Assembly (NCBI GenBank): GCA_947492995.1
Contig: CANLOU010000001.1
Location: 1,125,001-1,189,000 of the forward strand
Origin: an uncultured Litoreibacter sp.
Lineage (GTDB): Bacteria > Pseudomonadota > Alphaproteobacteria > Rhodobacterales > Rhodobacteraceae
Direction: 5' to 3'
DNA: 64,000 bases
Shown here piece by piece: positions 9,690-18,227 of this stretch. A program made the position numbers and the translations under genes. The notes beneath the pieces are model-generated. The model did not search any database, was not told the origin of the DNA, and was given only the letters and a program-made list of their open reading frames with translations. How positions within the stretch are numbered: the stretch's first letter is position 1; every line of letters starts with the position of its first letter.

Positions 9690-10835
9690 TTACACGATCT
9701 CCAGCAGTAGGGCGCGGGTGTTCTGTGCGGTCATCTTGACCGGGTTGCCGCCGGTGCTGGGGTCGCTCAGCGCGCCCTCGACAATGCGGTCGATATCCGG
9801 GGTCTCAATGCCAAGGCCTCGCAGGTTTTTGGGGATACCAAGCTGGGCGTTCAACCCGTCCACGTAACCGCAAAAGCCGTCAAACCCGCCCTCAATGCCA
9901 AGATAGTCGGCGGCGCGGCCAAGGACGTGCTCCACCGCCGGTTTGTTGAATTGCAGCACCGCGGGCATGCACACGGCGTTCGTGGTGCCGTGATGTGTGT
10001 GGTAGATCGCGCCAATAGGATGGGAGAGCGCATGGATCGCCCCCAACCCCTTTTGGAACGCCGTGGCCCCCATCGCCGCTGCCGACATCATATGCGCGCG
10101 GGCCTCCAGGTCGGTGCCATCCGCGTAGGCGCGGGGCAGGTAGTCTTTCACCAGCCGCATGCCCTCCAGCGCCATGCCTTGGCTCATGGGGTGGTAGTGG
10201 GGCGAACAGAACGCCTCCACACAATGCGCGAAGGCGTCAAGCCCGGTGCCCGCGGTTATCACCTGCGGCATCCCGACCGTCAGTTCAGGGTCGCAGATCA
10301 CGACGGAGGGCAGGAATTTGGGGTGAAAGATAATCTTCTTCTGCGCGGTCTGCGAATTGGTGATGACCGAGGCGCGCCCCACCTCTGACCCGGTTCCGGC
10401 GGTCGTTGGTACGGCCACAATCGGGGCGATGGCATCGGCATCCGCCCGCGTCCACCAGTCGCCAATGTCCTCAAAATCCCACAAAGGCCGCGTCTGCCCC
10501 GCCAAGAAAGCCACCAGCTTGCCAAGGTCCAAACCGGACCCGCCGCCAAAGGCTATCACTCCGTCATGCCCGCCGTCCTTGAACGCCCGCACGCCCGCTG
10601 CAGCGTTCTTCTCGTTCGGGTTGGGGTCCACATCGGCAAAGATCGCGCGGCCAAGTCCCGCCTCTTCCAGCAGGTCCAGGGTGCGGGTGGTGATCTCCAT
10701 CTCCGCCAGCCCCCGGTCGGTCACCAGCAGCGGCTTCTTGATCCCCGCCGCCGCGCAGGCGTCGGCAATTTCAGCGATGCGCCCCGCGCCGAAGCGGATG
10801 GCGGTGGGGTAGGACCAGTTGGCGGTGATGGTCAT
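9690..10835 (-). CDS. Iron-containing alcohol dehydrogenase
   Basis: A 381-residue type III alcohol dehydrogenase. The NAD-binding segment GGGSGLDLGK (around residue 96) and TTAGTGSE (around 144) are present. The metal-binding region has GLDAFAHCVE and the histidine-rich GAIHALSHPIGAIYHTHHG. Such enzymes interconvert primary alcohols and aldehydes, in the cytoplasm. It lies three bases downstream of a glutamine-synthetase-family gene on the same strand. This suggests oxidation of a hydroxy-amine derivative after gamma-glutamylation, though substrate is inferred only. Confidence 0.9.
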   Translation of the reverse strand: MTITANWSYPTAIRFGAGRIAEIADACAAAGIKKPLLVTDRGLAEMEITTRTLDLLEEAGLGRAIFADVDPNPNEKNAAAGVRAFKDGGHDGVIAFGGGSGLDLGKLVAFLAGQTRPLWDFEDIGDWWTRADADAIAPIVAVPTTAGTGSEVGRASVITNSQTAQKKIIFHPKFLPSVVICDPELTVGMPQVITAGTGLDAFAHCVEAFCSPHYHPMSQGMALEGMRLVKDYLPRAYADGTDLEARAHMMSAAAMGATAFQKGLGAIHALSHPIGAIYHTHHGTTNAVCMPAVLQFNKPAVEHVLGRAADYLGIEGGFDGFCGYVDGLNAQLGIPKNLRGLGIETPDIDRIVEGALSDPSTGGNPVKMTAQNTRALLLEIV

Positions 10836-10838
10836 GGT

Positions 10839-12204
10839 CTAAGCCCTTTCAAAGCCGCGCGCGATTTCCCAGTCGGTGACCGCGCGGTCAAATTCTTCCT
10901 GCTCCCATTCGGCGGCGCGGGTGTAGTGGTCCACCACCTCGTCCCCCATCGCGCCGCGCAAAAACGCGGAGCTCCGCAAGGTTTCGGTCGCGGCCCGCAG
11001 CGTTTGCGGGATGTCTTGCGCCTGCGCGTCCTCGTAGACATCGCCCGAGGTCGCGGGGGCCAATTCCATGTTGTCTTCGATGCCCTTGATGCCTGCGGCC
11101 AGCATGGCGGCCTGCGCCAGATAGGGGTTCAGGTCCGACCCCCCGATGCGGCATTCCACGCGGATGCCTTTGGTGCCGTCGCCGCACAGCCGGAACCCGG
11201 CGGTGCGGTTGTCCACGGACCAGACCGTTTTGGTCGGGGCGAAGGTGCCTTTCGCGAAGCGTTTGTAGCTGTTCACGTAGGGTGCCAGAAAATAGGTGTA
11301 GTCCGGCGCGTAGGCGATCAGCCCGGCCATGTAGTGCTCCATCACTTCCGACATTCCCAATTCCGCGTTTTCGTCGAAAAATGCGGGCGCGCCGTCGTGC
11401 CACAAGGATTGATGCACGTGGCTGGAGCTGCCAACCTTGTCCTTATGCCATTTCGGCAGGAACGAGGCCGCATGCCCCGCGCCCCAGGCGATCTCCTTTA
11501 CGGCATGTTTCGCGATCGTGTGGTGATCGGCGCAGTCCAGCGCGGCGCTGTAGCGAATGTTGAGCTCTTCCTGCCCCGTCTCAGCCTCTCCCTTGGAGTT
11601 TTCAACGGGGATGCCTGCCGCAAACAGGTGGTTGCGGATCGGGCGCATGACCGCCTCCTCGCGCGAGGTTTGGAGGATGTTGTAATCCTCGTTGTAGCCG
11701 CTGATGGGGGCCAGGTCGCGGAAGCCTGATTTGCGGATCTCGTCGAAGCTTTTCTCGAACAGGAAGAATTCCAGCTCGGTCGCCATCATGGCGGTGAATC
11801 CCAACGCCCCCAGCCGCGCAATTTGCCGCTTCAATACGGCGCGCGGGGCGTGGGGGACCTCTTGATGGGTGTGGTGATCCAGAATGTCGCACAGCACCAT
11901 CACGGTGCCCTCAAGCCATGGGAAGGGGGCGGATCGTCGTCAGGTCCGGCTTCATGACATAGTCGCCATACCCCTTTTCCCAGCTTGATGCGGCGTAGCC
12001 GTCGGGCGTCGCCATCTCCAGGTCGGTGGCCAGCAGGTAGTTGCAACAATGGGTTTCTGCATATGATGTCTCGACAAAGTTGGCCGCGTGGAATCGCTTG
12101 CCCATCAGCCGCCCCTGCATGTCCACAAAGCACGCCAGAACCGTGTCGATGGACCCGTCCGCCACTTGGGTTTTCAGGCTGTCAAAGCTCAAAAGTCCTG
12201 TCAT
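10839..12204 (-). pseudogene. Glutamine-synthetase-family ligase, interrupted by a one-base frameshift
   Basis: Two reading frames together encode one protein of the GS/gamma-glutamylamide-synthetase family. The N-terminal part (11911-12204) starts MTGLLSFDSLK behind GGAG. The C-terminal part (10839-about 11918) carries the GS core with GSSSHVHQSLW, ECRIGGSDLNPYLAQAAM and the FAPTKTVW loop. At 11919 the minus strand has an extra A: CCC ATG GCT TGA replaces CCC TGG CTT GAG. Removing it restores IRPLPWLEG running into TVMVLCD, giving a 454-residue protein, the normal length. It is either a recent pseudogene or a sequencing error. The closest functional models are PuuA-like amine glutamylases, not ammonia-assimilating GlnA. 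Confidence 0.85.
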
Positions 12205-12396
12205 GTTGTCTCCGCCCATGGGTCTGTCATGGTAGCCTATAGCAGGCTCGCGCGGCTGTCTTATGGAAACATCACGCACGGGTGTTGGCTCGTAGGCGGC
12301 TGTTCACAGATCCGCGGGGCGCTTTTGCCTTTGTCCCAAAAACTGGACTTGTTGCCAGAAAAGGCAGCAGCCGATTGACTCAAAAAACCTCCTGCC

Positions 12397-12410
12397 ATAC
12401 TAGTATACCA
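12397..12410. promoter_or_regulatory. Putative GntR/UxuR-type operator upstream of dctP
   Basis: The sequence ATACTAGTATACCA includes the core TAGTATACCA, of the form TNGTATACNA. The same 14-mer occurs in reverse orientation at 31289-31302, and a 10-base core recurs at 16261. A candidate -35 box TTGACT lies at 12375-12380, so a bound repressor would cover the -10 region. About 85 bases separate it from the dctP start. The likely regulator is the GntR protein at 32680-33363 (inference). Confidence 0.7.
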
Positions 12411-12493
12411 ATTGGTGAGAGTCGCGATGAATGCGCTTTCTCGCCAAGAGGCCACAAAGAGCCACGTTATTTCACACCGATCGGGAGGATCGC

Positions 12494-13477
12494 ATGACTT
12501 ACAACTTCACCCTCAAAGCTACGTTTGCTGCTGGCGCATTGGCGCTTGCCGCCACCACCGCGCAGGCCGCAGAGCTGCGCGCTTGGAATATCCATGTTGA
12601 GGATTACCCAAACTCTATCGCGCTGGAATCCTTCGCGGCTGAGGTCGCCGAAAAGACCGGTGGCGAGATCACGATGAAGATCTTCCACAACGGCGTTCTG
12701 GGCAGCCAGCCCGACGCGATTGAGCAGGTCCGCCTTGGCGCGCTTGATGTGGCCAACTTCAACCTCGGCCCAATGGGCACGTCTGTGCCGGAAACCAATG
12801 TGGTGTCCTTGCCATTCATCTTCCCGTCCATCCCCGCGATGTACAAGCTGATGGACGGCGAGGCCGGCGACGCAATCTCCGCCGGTATGGAGAAGAAGGG
12901 CATCAAGGCGCTCGCATGGTACGATTCCGGTGCGCGGTCCTTCTACAACTCGATCCGCCCGATCAACTCGCCCGCTGACGTCGAAGGCCTGAAGCTGCGC
13001 GTAATGAATAACGACCTGTTCGTCGGCATGGTCGAGGCGCTGGACGGCAACGCGACGCCAATGGCGTTCGGCGAGGTCTACCAGTCGATCAAAACCGGAG
13101 TTGTGGACGGTGCGGAAAACAACCCGCCATCCTACGAATCTGTCAGCCACTACGAGGTTGCTCAGTTCTACTCCCTGACAGAGCACCTGATTATTCCTGA
13201 ATGCGTGTGCATCTCCACCAAGGCGTGGGGCGCGATGACACCTGAGCAGCAGGAGATCGTGAAAACCGCCGCCCGCAATTCCGCGGAACAGCAGCGTGAA
13301 CTGTGGCAGGCCCGCGAGGCGTCCGCTTTGGAAGCTGTGAAAGCCGGTGGCGTGACAGTGAACACCATCGCTGACAAAGGTCCGTTCCAGGAACGTATGA
13401 GCGCGGTCTATGATGGCTTCCTTGAGGCGAACCCTGACCTTGCTGATCTGGTAAATCTGATCCGCAACGCTGAATAA
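12494..13477 (+). CDS. dctP: TRAP transporter substrate-binding protein DctP (hexuronate-type)
   Basis: A 327-residue periplasmic binding protein with a signal peptide ending near TTAQA/AELR. The DctP fold is recognisable in EIFHN-type and QVRLGALD segments, the PINSPADVEGLKLRVM region (family Arg for the carboxylate) and the AMTPEQQEIV helix. It delivers an acidic substrate to DctQM. The start is set at 12494 behind GGGAGG. Its neighbours KdgK, KdgF, KduI and KduD point to a uronate or unsaturated uronate as ligand. A hairpin separates it from dctQ, which would leave DctP in excess over the membrane subunits. Confidence 0.9.
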   Translation: MTYNFTLKATFAAGALALAATTAQAAELRAWNIHVEDYPNSIALESFAAEVAEKTGGEITMKIFHNGVLGSQPDAIEQVRLGALDVANFNLGPMGTSVPETNVVSLPFIFPSIPAMYKLMDGEAGDAISAGMEKKGIKALAWYDSGARSFYNSIRPINSPADVEGLKLRVMNNDLFVGMVEALDGNATPMAFGEVYQSIKTGVVDGAENNPPSYESVSHYEVAQFYSLTEHLIIPECVCISTKAWGAMTPEQQEIVKTAARNSAEQQRELWQAREASALEAVKAGGVTVNTIADKGPFQERMSAVYDGFLEANPDLADLVNLIRNAE

Positions 13478-13493
13478 AGCGTGCTATGAAACG

Positions 13494-13533
13494 CCGCCCG
13501 TGCCTTACTGAAAGGTGCGGGCGGTCACTTTTT
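13494..13533 (+). terminator. Intra-operon hairpin/terminator between dctP and dctQ
   Basis: CCGCCCGTGCC (13494-13504) pairs with GGTGCGGGCGG (13514-13524), with two G-U pairs, and TCACTTTTT follows. It ends 30 bases before dctQ. The likely effect is partial termination, raising dctP over dctQM. Confidence 0.75.
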
Positions 13534-13563
13534 GGGGGCCCGCAAGTCAGGGCAGGGGGCGGC

Positions 13564-14076
13564 ATGATCGCAACATTGGAATCGGCGCTGGAGTGGGTCT
13601 CGAAGATTTGCATTCTGGTGGCCTCGGTCGCGCTGGTGGTGCTGGTCGCAACCTTCGGTTGGCTGGTCTTTGGTCGCTACGTCCTGAACGTCACCCCGAC
13701 ATGGGTGGAACAGCTGGCGCTGGTCCTCATCTGCTACATCGCGTTTCTTGGCGCCGCGTCCGGCGTGCGCGAGAACACGCATCTTGGCGTCACCCTTTTT
13801 CGGGACCTGCTCCCCGAGGGGCCGCAAAAAGTCATCATGATCGGCATCGACATTGTTCTTGCGGGCTTCGGCATCGTCATGCTGATCGCGGGCATCGAGC
13901 TGGTGAAATTCGGGTGGGGCAGCTACCTGCCTATGCTTAACATCCCTGAGAGCTTTCGGACCCTCGCCATCACGTCATGCGGCGGGCTGGTGTTCCTCTT
14001 CTCGGGGCTGCGCGGGTTGATCCGTATCCTTACGTTCTCGCAATGGCGGCCAATGCCGCAAATTCAGGAAAGCTGA
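13564..14076 (+). CDS. dctQ: TRAP transporter small permease DctQ
   Basis: A 170-residue inner-membrane protein with four hydrophobic segments. It has the DctQ landmarks FGRYVLNVTPTWVEQLALVLICYIAFLGAA and VRENTHLGVTLF. It forms the membrane complex with DctM that takes ligand from DctP using a sodium gradient. The start at 13564 is chosen because AGGGGGC precedes it; an upstream ATG at 13486 would overlap the hairpin. It ends three bases before dctM. Confidence 0.9.
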   Translation: MIATLESALEWVSKICILVASVALVVLVATFGWLVFGRYVLNVTPTWVEQLALVLICYIAFLGAASGVRENTHLGVTLFRDLLPEGPQKVIMIGIDIVLAGFGIVMLIAGIELVKFGWGSYLPMLNIPESFRTLAITSCGGLVFLFSGLRGLIRILTFSQWRPMPQIQES

Positions 14077-14079
14077 CCT

Positions 14080-15360
14080 ATGGGCCTGACTATTCTCCTG
14101 CTGGTCTTCGGCATCATGGTTGTCGTGGGCATGCCCGTTGCCTTCGCAATGGGCCTCGCCGCCGCCGCCGCCTTCTGGTGGGAGGGCTTCCCGATGCTCA
14201 TCACCTTCCAGCGTGCCACATCAGGCGTGTCGGTCTTTTCCCTGCTGGCCATCCCCTTCTTCGTCTTCGCGGGGGAGCTCATGCTCCATGGCGGAATCGC
14301 CGTCAGGCTGGTGAAACTCGCCTCCGCCCTTGTCGGCCACCTCAAGGGTGGCCTCGCTATGGTCAACATTTTCTCGTCGATGCTCTTTGGCGGCATCTCC
14401 GGCTCCGCCATCGCGGACATCTCCGCGCTTGGCTCCCTGCTGATCCCGGTGATGAAGGAACGCGGCTACCGCCCGGACTTCGCGGTCAACGTCACGGTGA
14501 CGTCCTCCATCGCGGGTATCGTGATCCCGCCCAGCCACAACATGATTATCTTCGCGGTCGCCGCTGGCGGCGGGCTGTCGGTCTCCGGTCTGTTCCTTGC
14601 GGGCGTCATCCCCGGGATCATCATGTGCGTCAGCCTCGCCATTGCGGCCTACATCTTGTCGGTCAAACACAACTACCCGTCGGAGCCCTTCCCAGGTTGG
14701 CCCACCGTCGCCCGCACCGCCGCCGACGCGATCCCCGGGTTCTTCACCGCCGTTATCATTGTGGGCGGCACGCTGTCGGGCGTCTTCACGGTCACTGAAT
14801 CCGGTGCGTTCGGTGCGATCTACGCGCTGCTGCTGACCAAGTTCTACTACAAGTCCCTCAGCTGGGACTCCTTCGTGCTGGCCGTCACAGGTGCCGTGCG
14901 CACTACCGCCATGGTGATGATCCTCATCGCCTTCGCGTCGTCCTTTGCGTATCTGCTGGCGCTCTATCAGGTGCCCGGAAAGCTGTCTGACCTGCTGGTC
15001 ACCATCTCCGATAACCCGCTGATTATCCTGCTGATGATTAACATCATCCTGCTGCTCTTGGGCATGATTATGGACATGGCCGCGCTGATTCTGATCTGCA
15101 CGCCAATCTTCCTGCCCATCGCCAAGGGGCTGGGCATGGACCCGACGCAGTTCGGCATCATGATGCTGATTAATCTCGGGCTGGGCCTGTGTACGCCACC
15201 CGTCGGCACCTGCCTGTTTGTGGGCTGCGCGGTCGGCAAGATTAAAATCGAGTCCGCGCTGAAAACGATCTGGCCGTTCTACATCGCCATTTTCGCGGCG
15301 CTGATGCTGGTCACCTACGTGCCAGCCGTGTCGCTGTGGTTGCCCTCAATGCTCGACTAA
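14080..15360 (+). CDS. dctM: TRAP transporter large permease DctM
   Basis: A 426-residue polytopic permease with about twelve to thirteen membrane segments, the usual DctM size. Family regions include IPFFVFAGELM, the GGISGSAIADISALGSLLIPVM block and IPPSHNMIIFAVAAGGG, with the repeat counterpart GLGLCTPPVGTCLFVGCAVGK near the end. It is the ion-coupled channel of the TRAP system. It converges with kdgK and the two genes overlap by about 15 bases at their 3' ends. Confidence 0.93.
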   Translation: MGLTILLLVFGIMVVVGMPVAFAMGLAAAAAFWWEGFPMLITFQRATSGVSVFSLLAIPFFVFAGELMLHGGIAVRLVKLASALVGHLKGGLAMVNIFSSMLFGGISGSAIADISALGSLLIPVMKERGYRPDFAVNVTVTSSIAGIVIPPSHNMIIFAVAAGGGLSVSGLFLAGVIPGIIMCVSLAIAAYILSVKHNYPSEPFPGWPTVARTAADAIPGFFTAVIIVGGTLSGVFTVTESGAFGAIYALLLTKFYYKSLSWDSFVLAVTGAVRTTAMVMILIAFASSFAYLLALYQVPGKLSDLLVTISDNPLIILLMINIILLLLGMIMDMAALILICTPIFLPIAKGLGMDPTQFGIMMLINLGLGLCTPPVGTCLFVGCAVGKIKIESALKTIWPFYIAIFAALMLVTYVPAVSLWLPSMLD

Positions 15361-16236
15361 AGCGCCGCGCGCGCCAATGACCTTCGCCGACAAGGCGCAG
15401 GCCGCCGCCACGGCGGGCGCGATGCCTTGATCCAGTGCCGCAAAGAACCCCGCGTTGAAGCTGTCGCCGGCGGCGGTGCTGTCAACGACCTGCGCGACAG
15501 CGTCAGGCCGATGGACCCTCGTCTCGGCGCCCTCGGAAAACAGCACGTCCCCTGCGCCGTTCTTCACCACGACCATCGACGCGCCCGCGTCTTGGTAGCG
15601 CGCCAAGGTCGCCGCCGGGTCGGCGTCGCCAAAAAACGTTGCCTCGTCCTCATGGGAGGGCAAAACCAGATCGCTTGCCGCCGCCGCGTTCATGATGGCG
15701 GCGCACATCTCGGCCTCGTCGGCCCACAGTTTGGGCCGCAGGTTCGGGTCAAACGCCACCAAGGCTCCCGCCGCCCGCGCCTCGCGCATGACGCTCAGCA
15801 GGTTGCCCCGGCCTGCGCCTTCCAGCACGGCCAGGGTGATGCCTGAGAAATACACAATATCCGCACCCGCCACGGCTGCCCGCAGGGCCGCAACATCCGC
15901 CGCCAACGCTTTCGCCGCCGACTGGCCGCGCCAATATGAAAAGCTCCGCTCCCCGTCCTGCAGCTCGATCATGTACAAGCCCACGGTCCGCCCCGGCACG
16001 CGCTGGACGTGGTCCACCCCGATCCCATGCGCGGTCATGAACTCCAGCATCTGCGCCGAGGCCGCGTCGTCGCCAGCCCCCGTCACATACTCCACCGCCC
16101 ATTCAGGCCGCAGCCGTTTGGCGTACCAGGCGGTGTTGAAGCTGTCCCCGGCAAAGGCCCGTCGAAACGTCGCCTCCGCCCCGGTGGGCGCAAGTTCCAG
16201 CATGCATTCGCCGATGCAGACAAGGCGTTTGGTCAT
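15346..16236 (-). CDS. kdgK: 2-keto-3-deoxygluconate kinase (PfkB family)
   Basis: A protein of about 296 residues in the ribokinase/PfkB family. It has the N-terminal CIGECMLEL and GDSFNTAWYAKRL sugar-binding region and the C-terminal DSTAAGDSFNAGF motif that holds the anion hole and catalytic Asp. KdgK phosphorylates 2-keto-3-deoxygluconate to KDPG in the cytoplasm. The ATG at 16236 follows AAAGGAAACTTC. It is divergent from kdgF-kduI-kduD with a shared operator between them, and follows the pathway order expected downstream of KduD. The matching KDPG aldolase is not in the window. Confidence 0.88.
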   Translation of the reverse strand: MTKRLVCIGECMLELAPTGAEATFRRAFAGDSFNTAWYAKRLRPEWAVEYVTGAGDDAASAQMLEFMTAHGIGVDHVQRVPGRTVGLYMIELQDGERSFSYWRGQSAAKALAADVAALRAAVAGADIVYFSGITLAVLEGAGRGNLLSVMREARAAGALVAFDPNLRPKLWADEAEMCAAIMNAAAASDLVLPSHEDEATFFGDADPAATLARYQDAGASMVVVKNGAGDVLFSEGAETRVHRPDAVAQVVDSTAAGDSFNAGFFAALDQGIAPAVAAACALSAKVIGARGALVEH

Positions 16237-16260
16237 GAAGTTTCCTTTGATTGACACAGC

Positions 16261-16278
16261 TGGTATACTAACATACCA
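16261..16278. promoter_or_regulatory. Putative operator between kdgK and kdgF
   Basis: TGGTATACTAACATACCA is an inverted repeat, TGGTAT-N6-ATACCA. Its first ten bases equal those at 31289-31298. A perfect -35-like TTGACA is at 16251-16256, directed towards kdgF. The site can control both divergent genes. Confidence 0.72.
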
Positions 16279-16316
16279 CTTGTGAGCCAACTCATTTTGA
16301 ACGGGGATACGCCATC

Positions 16317-16625
16317 ATGTCCGATTACCCAATAGTGGACGCCGATCCCGGGGTCACCCGCCAGGTTCTGGCCGATCACCCCGACCTCATGGTCGTGGCC
16401 TTCCGCTTCCAAAAAGGCGCTGAGGGCAAGCTGCACAATCACCCGCATGTGCAATCCACGCATGTCAAAACAGGCCGCTTCCGCTTCCAGATGGACGGGG
16501 TCGAAACCGAATACGGTCCCGGCGACACGTTCGTCATCCCCTCCAACGCGGTCCATGGCTGCGTTTGCTTGGAACCCGGCACGCTGGTCGACTGTTTCAC
16601 GCCCCGCCGCGACGATTTCCTCTAA
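16317..16625 (+). CDS. kdgF: Cupin protein KdgF, unsaturated uronate linearisation
   Basis: A 102-residue single-domain cupin. The metal-binding pattern is H40-N-H42-P-H-V-Q46 in the first cupin motif and H80 in the second (PSNAVHGC), as in KdgF proteins. KdgF opens the ring of 4,5-unsaturated galacturonate or related lyase products to the linear keto form used by KduI or DEH reductase. The gene directly precedes kduI (15 bases) and is divergent from kdgK. The assignment rests on size, motif and pathway context. Confidence 0.82.
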   Translation: MSDYPIVDADPGVTRQVLADHPDLMVVAFRFQKGAEGKLHNHPHVQSTHVKTGRFRFQMDGVETEYGPGDTFVIPSNAVHGCVCLEPGTLVDCFTPRRDDFL

Positions 16626-16639
16626 CCCAAGGCCTGCAA

Positions 16640-17467
16640 ATGATGCTCAAAACCGAAACCCGCTACGCCATTGATCCCGCCTCTGCCAAGGCGCTCGACA
16701 CCGACGCCCTGCGCGCGCATTTTCAGGTCAGCGACCTGTTTGCCGAGGGCGAGATCCGCCTCGTATACAGCCATTATGACCGCCTGATCCTTGGCTCTGT
16801 GGTCCCCGTTGGCAAGACCCTGACCATCGACCGTGTTGAAGAAACCGGCACCGCCACCTTCCTTGAACGCCGCGAGATGGGCATCCTAAACATCGGAGAC
16901 GCAGGCCAAGTCACCGTCTCCGGCGACACCCACACCTTGGAAAAAGGCGAGGTGCTTTATATCGGCGTCGGCGCAGGCGCGATCGACTTCTCCGGCGCGG
17001 GCCGCTTCTACGTGCTCTCCGCGCCTGCCCACCGCACATGCCCCACGAAACTCATCAAACTGGCCGATGCCAAACGCGTGGAGCTTGGCTCCCGCGACAC
17101 CGCGAACGAGCGGGTTATCATTCAATTCGTCCACCCCGACGTCTGCGAAAGCTGCCAGCTGGTCATGGGCTATACCCAGTTCCAACCCGGCTCCGTCTGG
17201 AACACCATGCCCGCCCACCTGCACGACCGCCGGATGGAGGCGTATCTCTATTTCGACATCGACCCCGACCAACGCGTCTTCCATTTCATGGGCGAGCCGT
17301 CTGAAACCCGCCACATCGTCATGGCGAACGAGCAGGCTGTGATCTCGCCCCCTTGGTCCATCCATTGTGGCGCGGGCACAGGGTCCTACACGTTCTGCTG
17401 GGCCATGGCGGGCGACAATATCGACTTCACCGATATGGACATGGTGGATATGGGCGACCTGCGATGA
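16640..17467 (+). CDS. kduI: 5-keto-4-deoxyuronate isomerase KduI
   Basis: A 275-residue bicupin, close to the usual 278. The zinc site is visible as H193-x-H195 in PAHLHDRRMEAYLYFD, then E200 and H242, a constant offset of three from the E. coli ligands as I remember them. It isomerises 5-keto-4-deoxyuronate (DKI) to 2,5-diketo-3-deoxygluconate. The ATG at 16640 is preferred over an ATG at 16565 that lies inside kdgF. Its stop overlaps kduD (ATGA). Confidence 0.93.
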   Translation: MMLKTETRYAIDPASAKALDTDALRAHFQVSDLFAEGEIRLVYSHYDRLILGSVVPVGKTLTIDRVEETGTATFLERREMGILNIGDAGQVTVSGDTHTLEKGEVLYIGVGAGAIDFSGAGRFYVLSAPAHRTCPTKLIKLADAKRVELGSRDTANERVIIQFVHPDVCESCQLVMGYTQFQPGSVWNTMPAHLHDRRMEAYLYFDIDPDQRVFHFMGEPSETRHIVMANEQAVISPPWSIHCGAGTGSYTFCWAMAGDNIDFTDMDMVDMGDLR

Positions 17468-18192
17468 CGGCATTCAGTCTTGAGGGCAAAACCGCCCTCG
17501 TCACCGGCGCCAATACCGGCATCGGGCAGGCGATTGCCGTGGCCATGGGCCGCGCCGGGGCCCACGTGATCTGCGCGGGCCGTTCCGCAACGGCGGACAC
17601 GGTCGCCATGATCGACAGCGCCGAGGAACTGACCCTCGACTTCGCGGACCCAATGGCCGCGCAAGACACGTTCCAAACCCACAAGACAGACATCCTTGTG
17701 AACAACGCAGGCATCATCCGCCGAAACGACAGCACCGAATTCACGGAGGCCGACTGGGACGCCGTCATGGACGTCAATCTCAAGGCGCTGTTCTTCACCT
17801 CTCAGGCCTTTGCCAAAGCCGCGCTGAACGACAACCGGGAGGCCCGCATCGTCAACATCGCGTCGCTCCTGTCCTTCCAGGGCGGCATCCGCGTCCCCAG
17901 CTACACGGCGTCAAAACACGGTGTGGCGGGCCTGACAAAGCTGCTGGCAAACGAGTGGGCGGCCAAAGGCATCAACGTCAACGCCATCGCGCCCGGCTAC
18001 ATCGAGACCAACAACACCGAGGCCCTGCGCGCGGACCCAGACCGCAACAAGGCCATCCTCGACCGTATCCCTGCGGGCCGTTGGGGGCAGGCCGATGATA
18101 TCGCCGAAACTGCGGTCTTTCTATCCGCGCCCGCGTCCAAATACATCCACGGGGCCATCCTCAATGTTGATGGTGGGTGGTTGGCCCGGTAG
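17464..18192 (+). CDS. kduD: 2-deoxy-D-gluconate 3-dehydrogenase / diketodeoxygluconate reductase KduD
   Basis: A 242-residue classical short-chain dehydrogenase. It has TGANTGIGQA for the nucleotide, NNAG, the catalytic Ser near NIASLLSF and the YTASKHG motif (Tyr-x3-Lys). KduD reduces 2,5-diketo-3-deoxygluconate to 2-keto-3-deoxygluconate. Translational coupling with kduI and the presence of kdgF and kdgK make this assignment firm. It ends the operon; the next gene is convergent. Confidence 0.9.
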   Translation: MTAFSLEGKTALVTGANTGIGQAIAVAMGRAGAHVICAGRSATADTVAMIDSAEELTLDFADPMAAQDTFQTHKTDILVNNAGIIRRNDSTEFTEADWDAVMDVNLKALFFTSQAFAKAALNDNREARIVNIASLLSFQGGIRVPSYTASKHGVAGLTKLLANEWAAKGINVNAIAPGYIETNNTEALRADPDRNKAILDRIPAGRWGQADDIAETAVFLSAPASKYIHGAILNVDGGWLAR

Positions 18193-18227
18193 GCCAAACC
18201 CGCGCCGCTGCAAAATGGTAGGACCTG

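Noticed and set aside
10566-11729. 387-codon plus-strand frame over the alcohol dehydrogenase and GS genes
   Set aside because: Spans two real genes on the opposite strand and has no recognisable domain.
16565-16639. Upstream start of kduI at 16565
   Set aside because: Would overlap kdgF in another frame by over 60 bases; the ATG at 16640 gives the normal KduI length.
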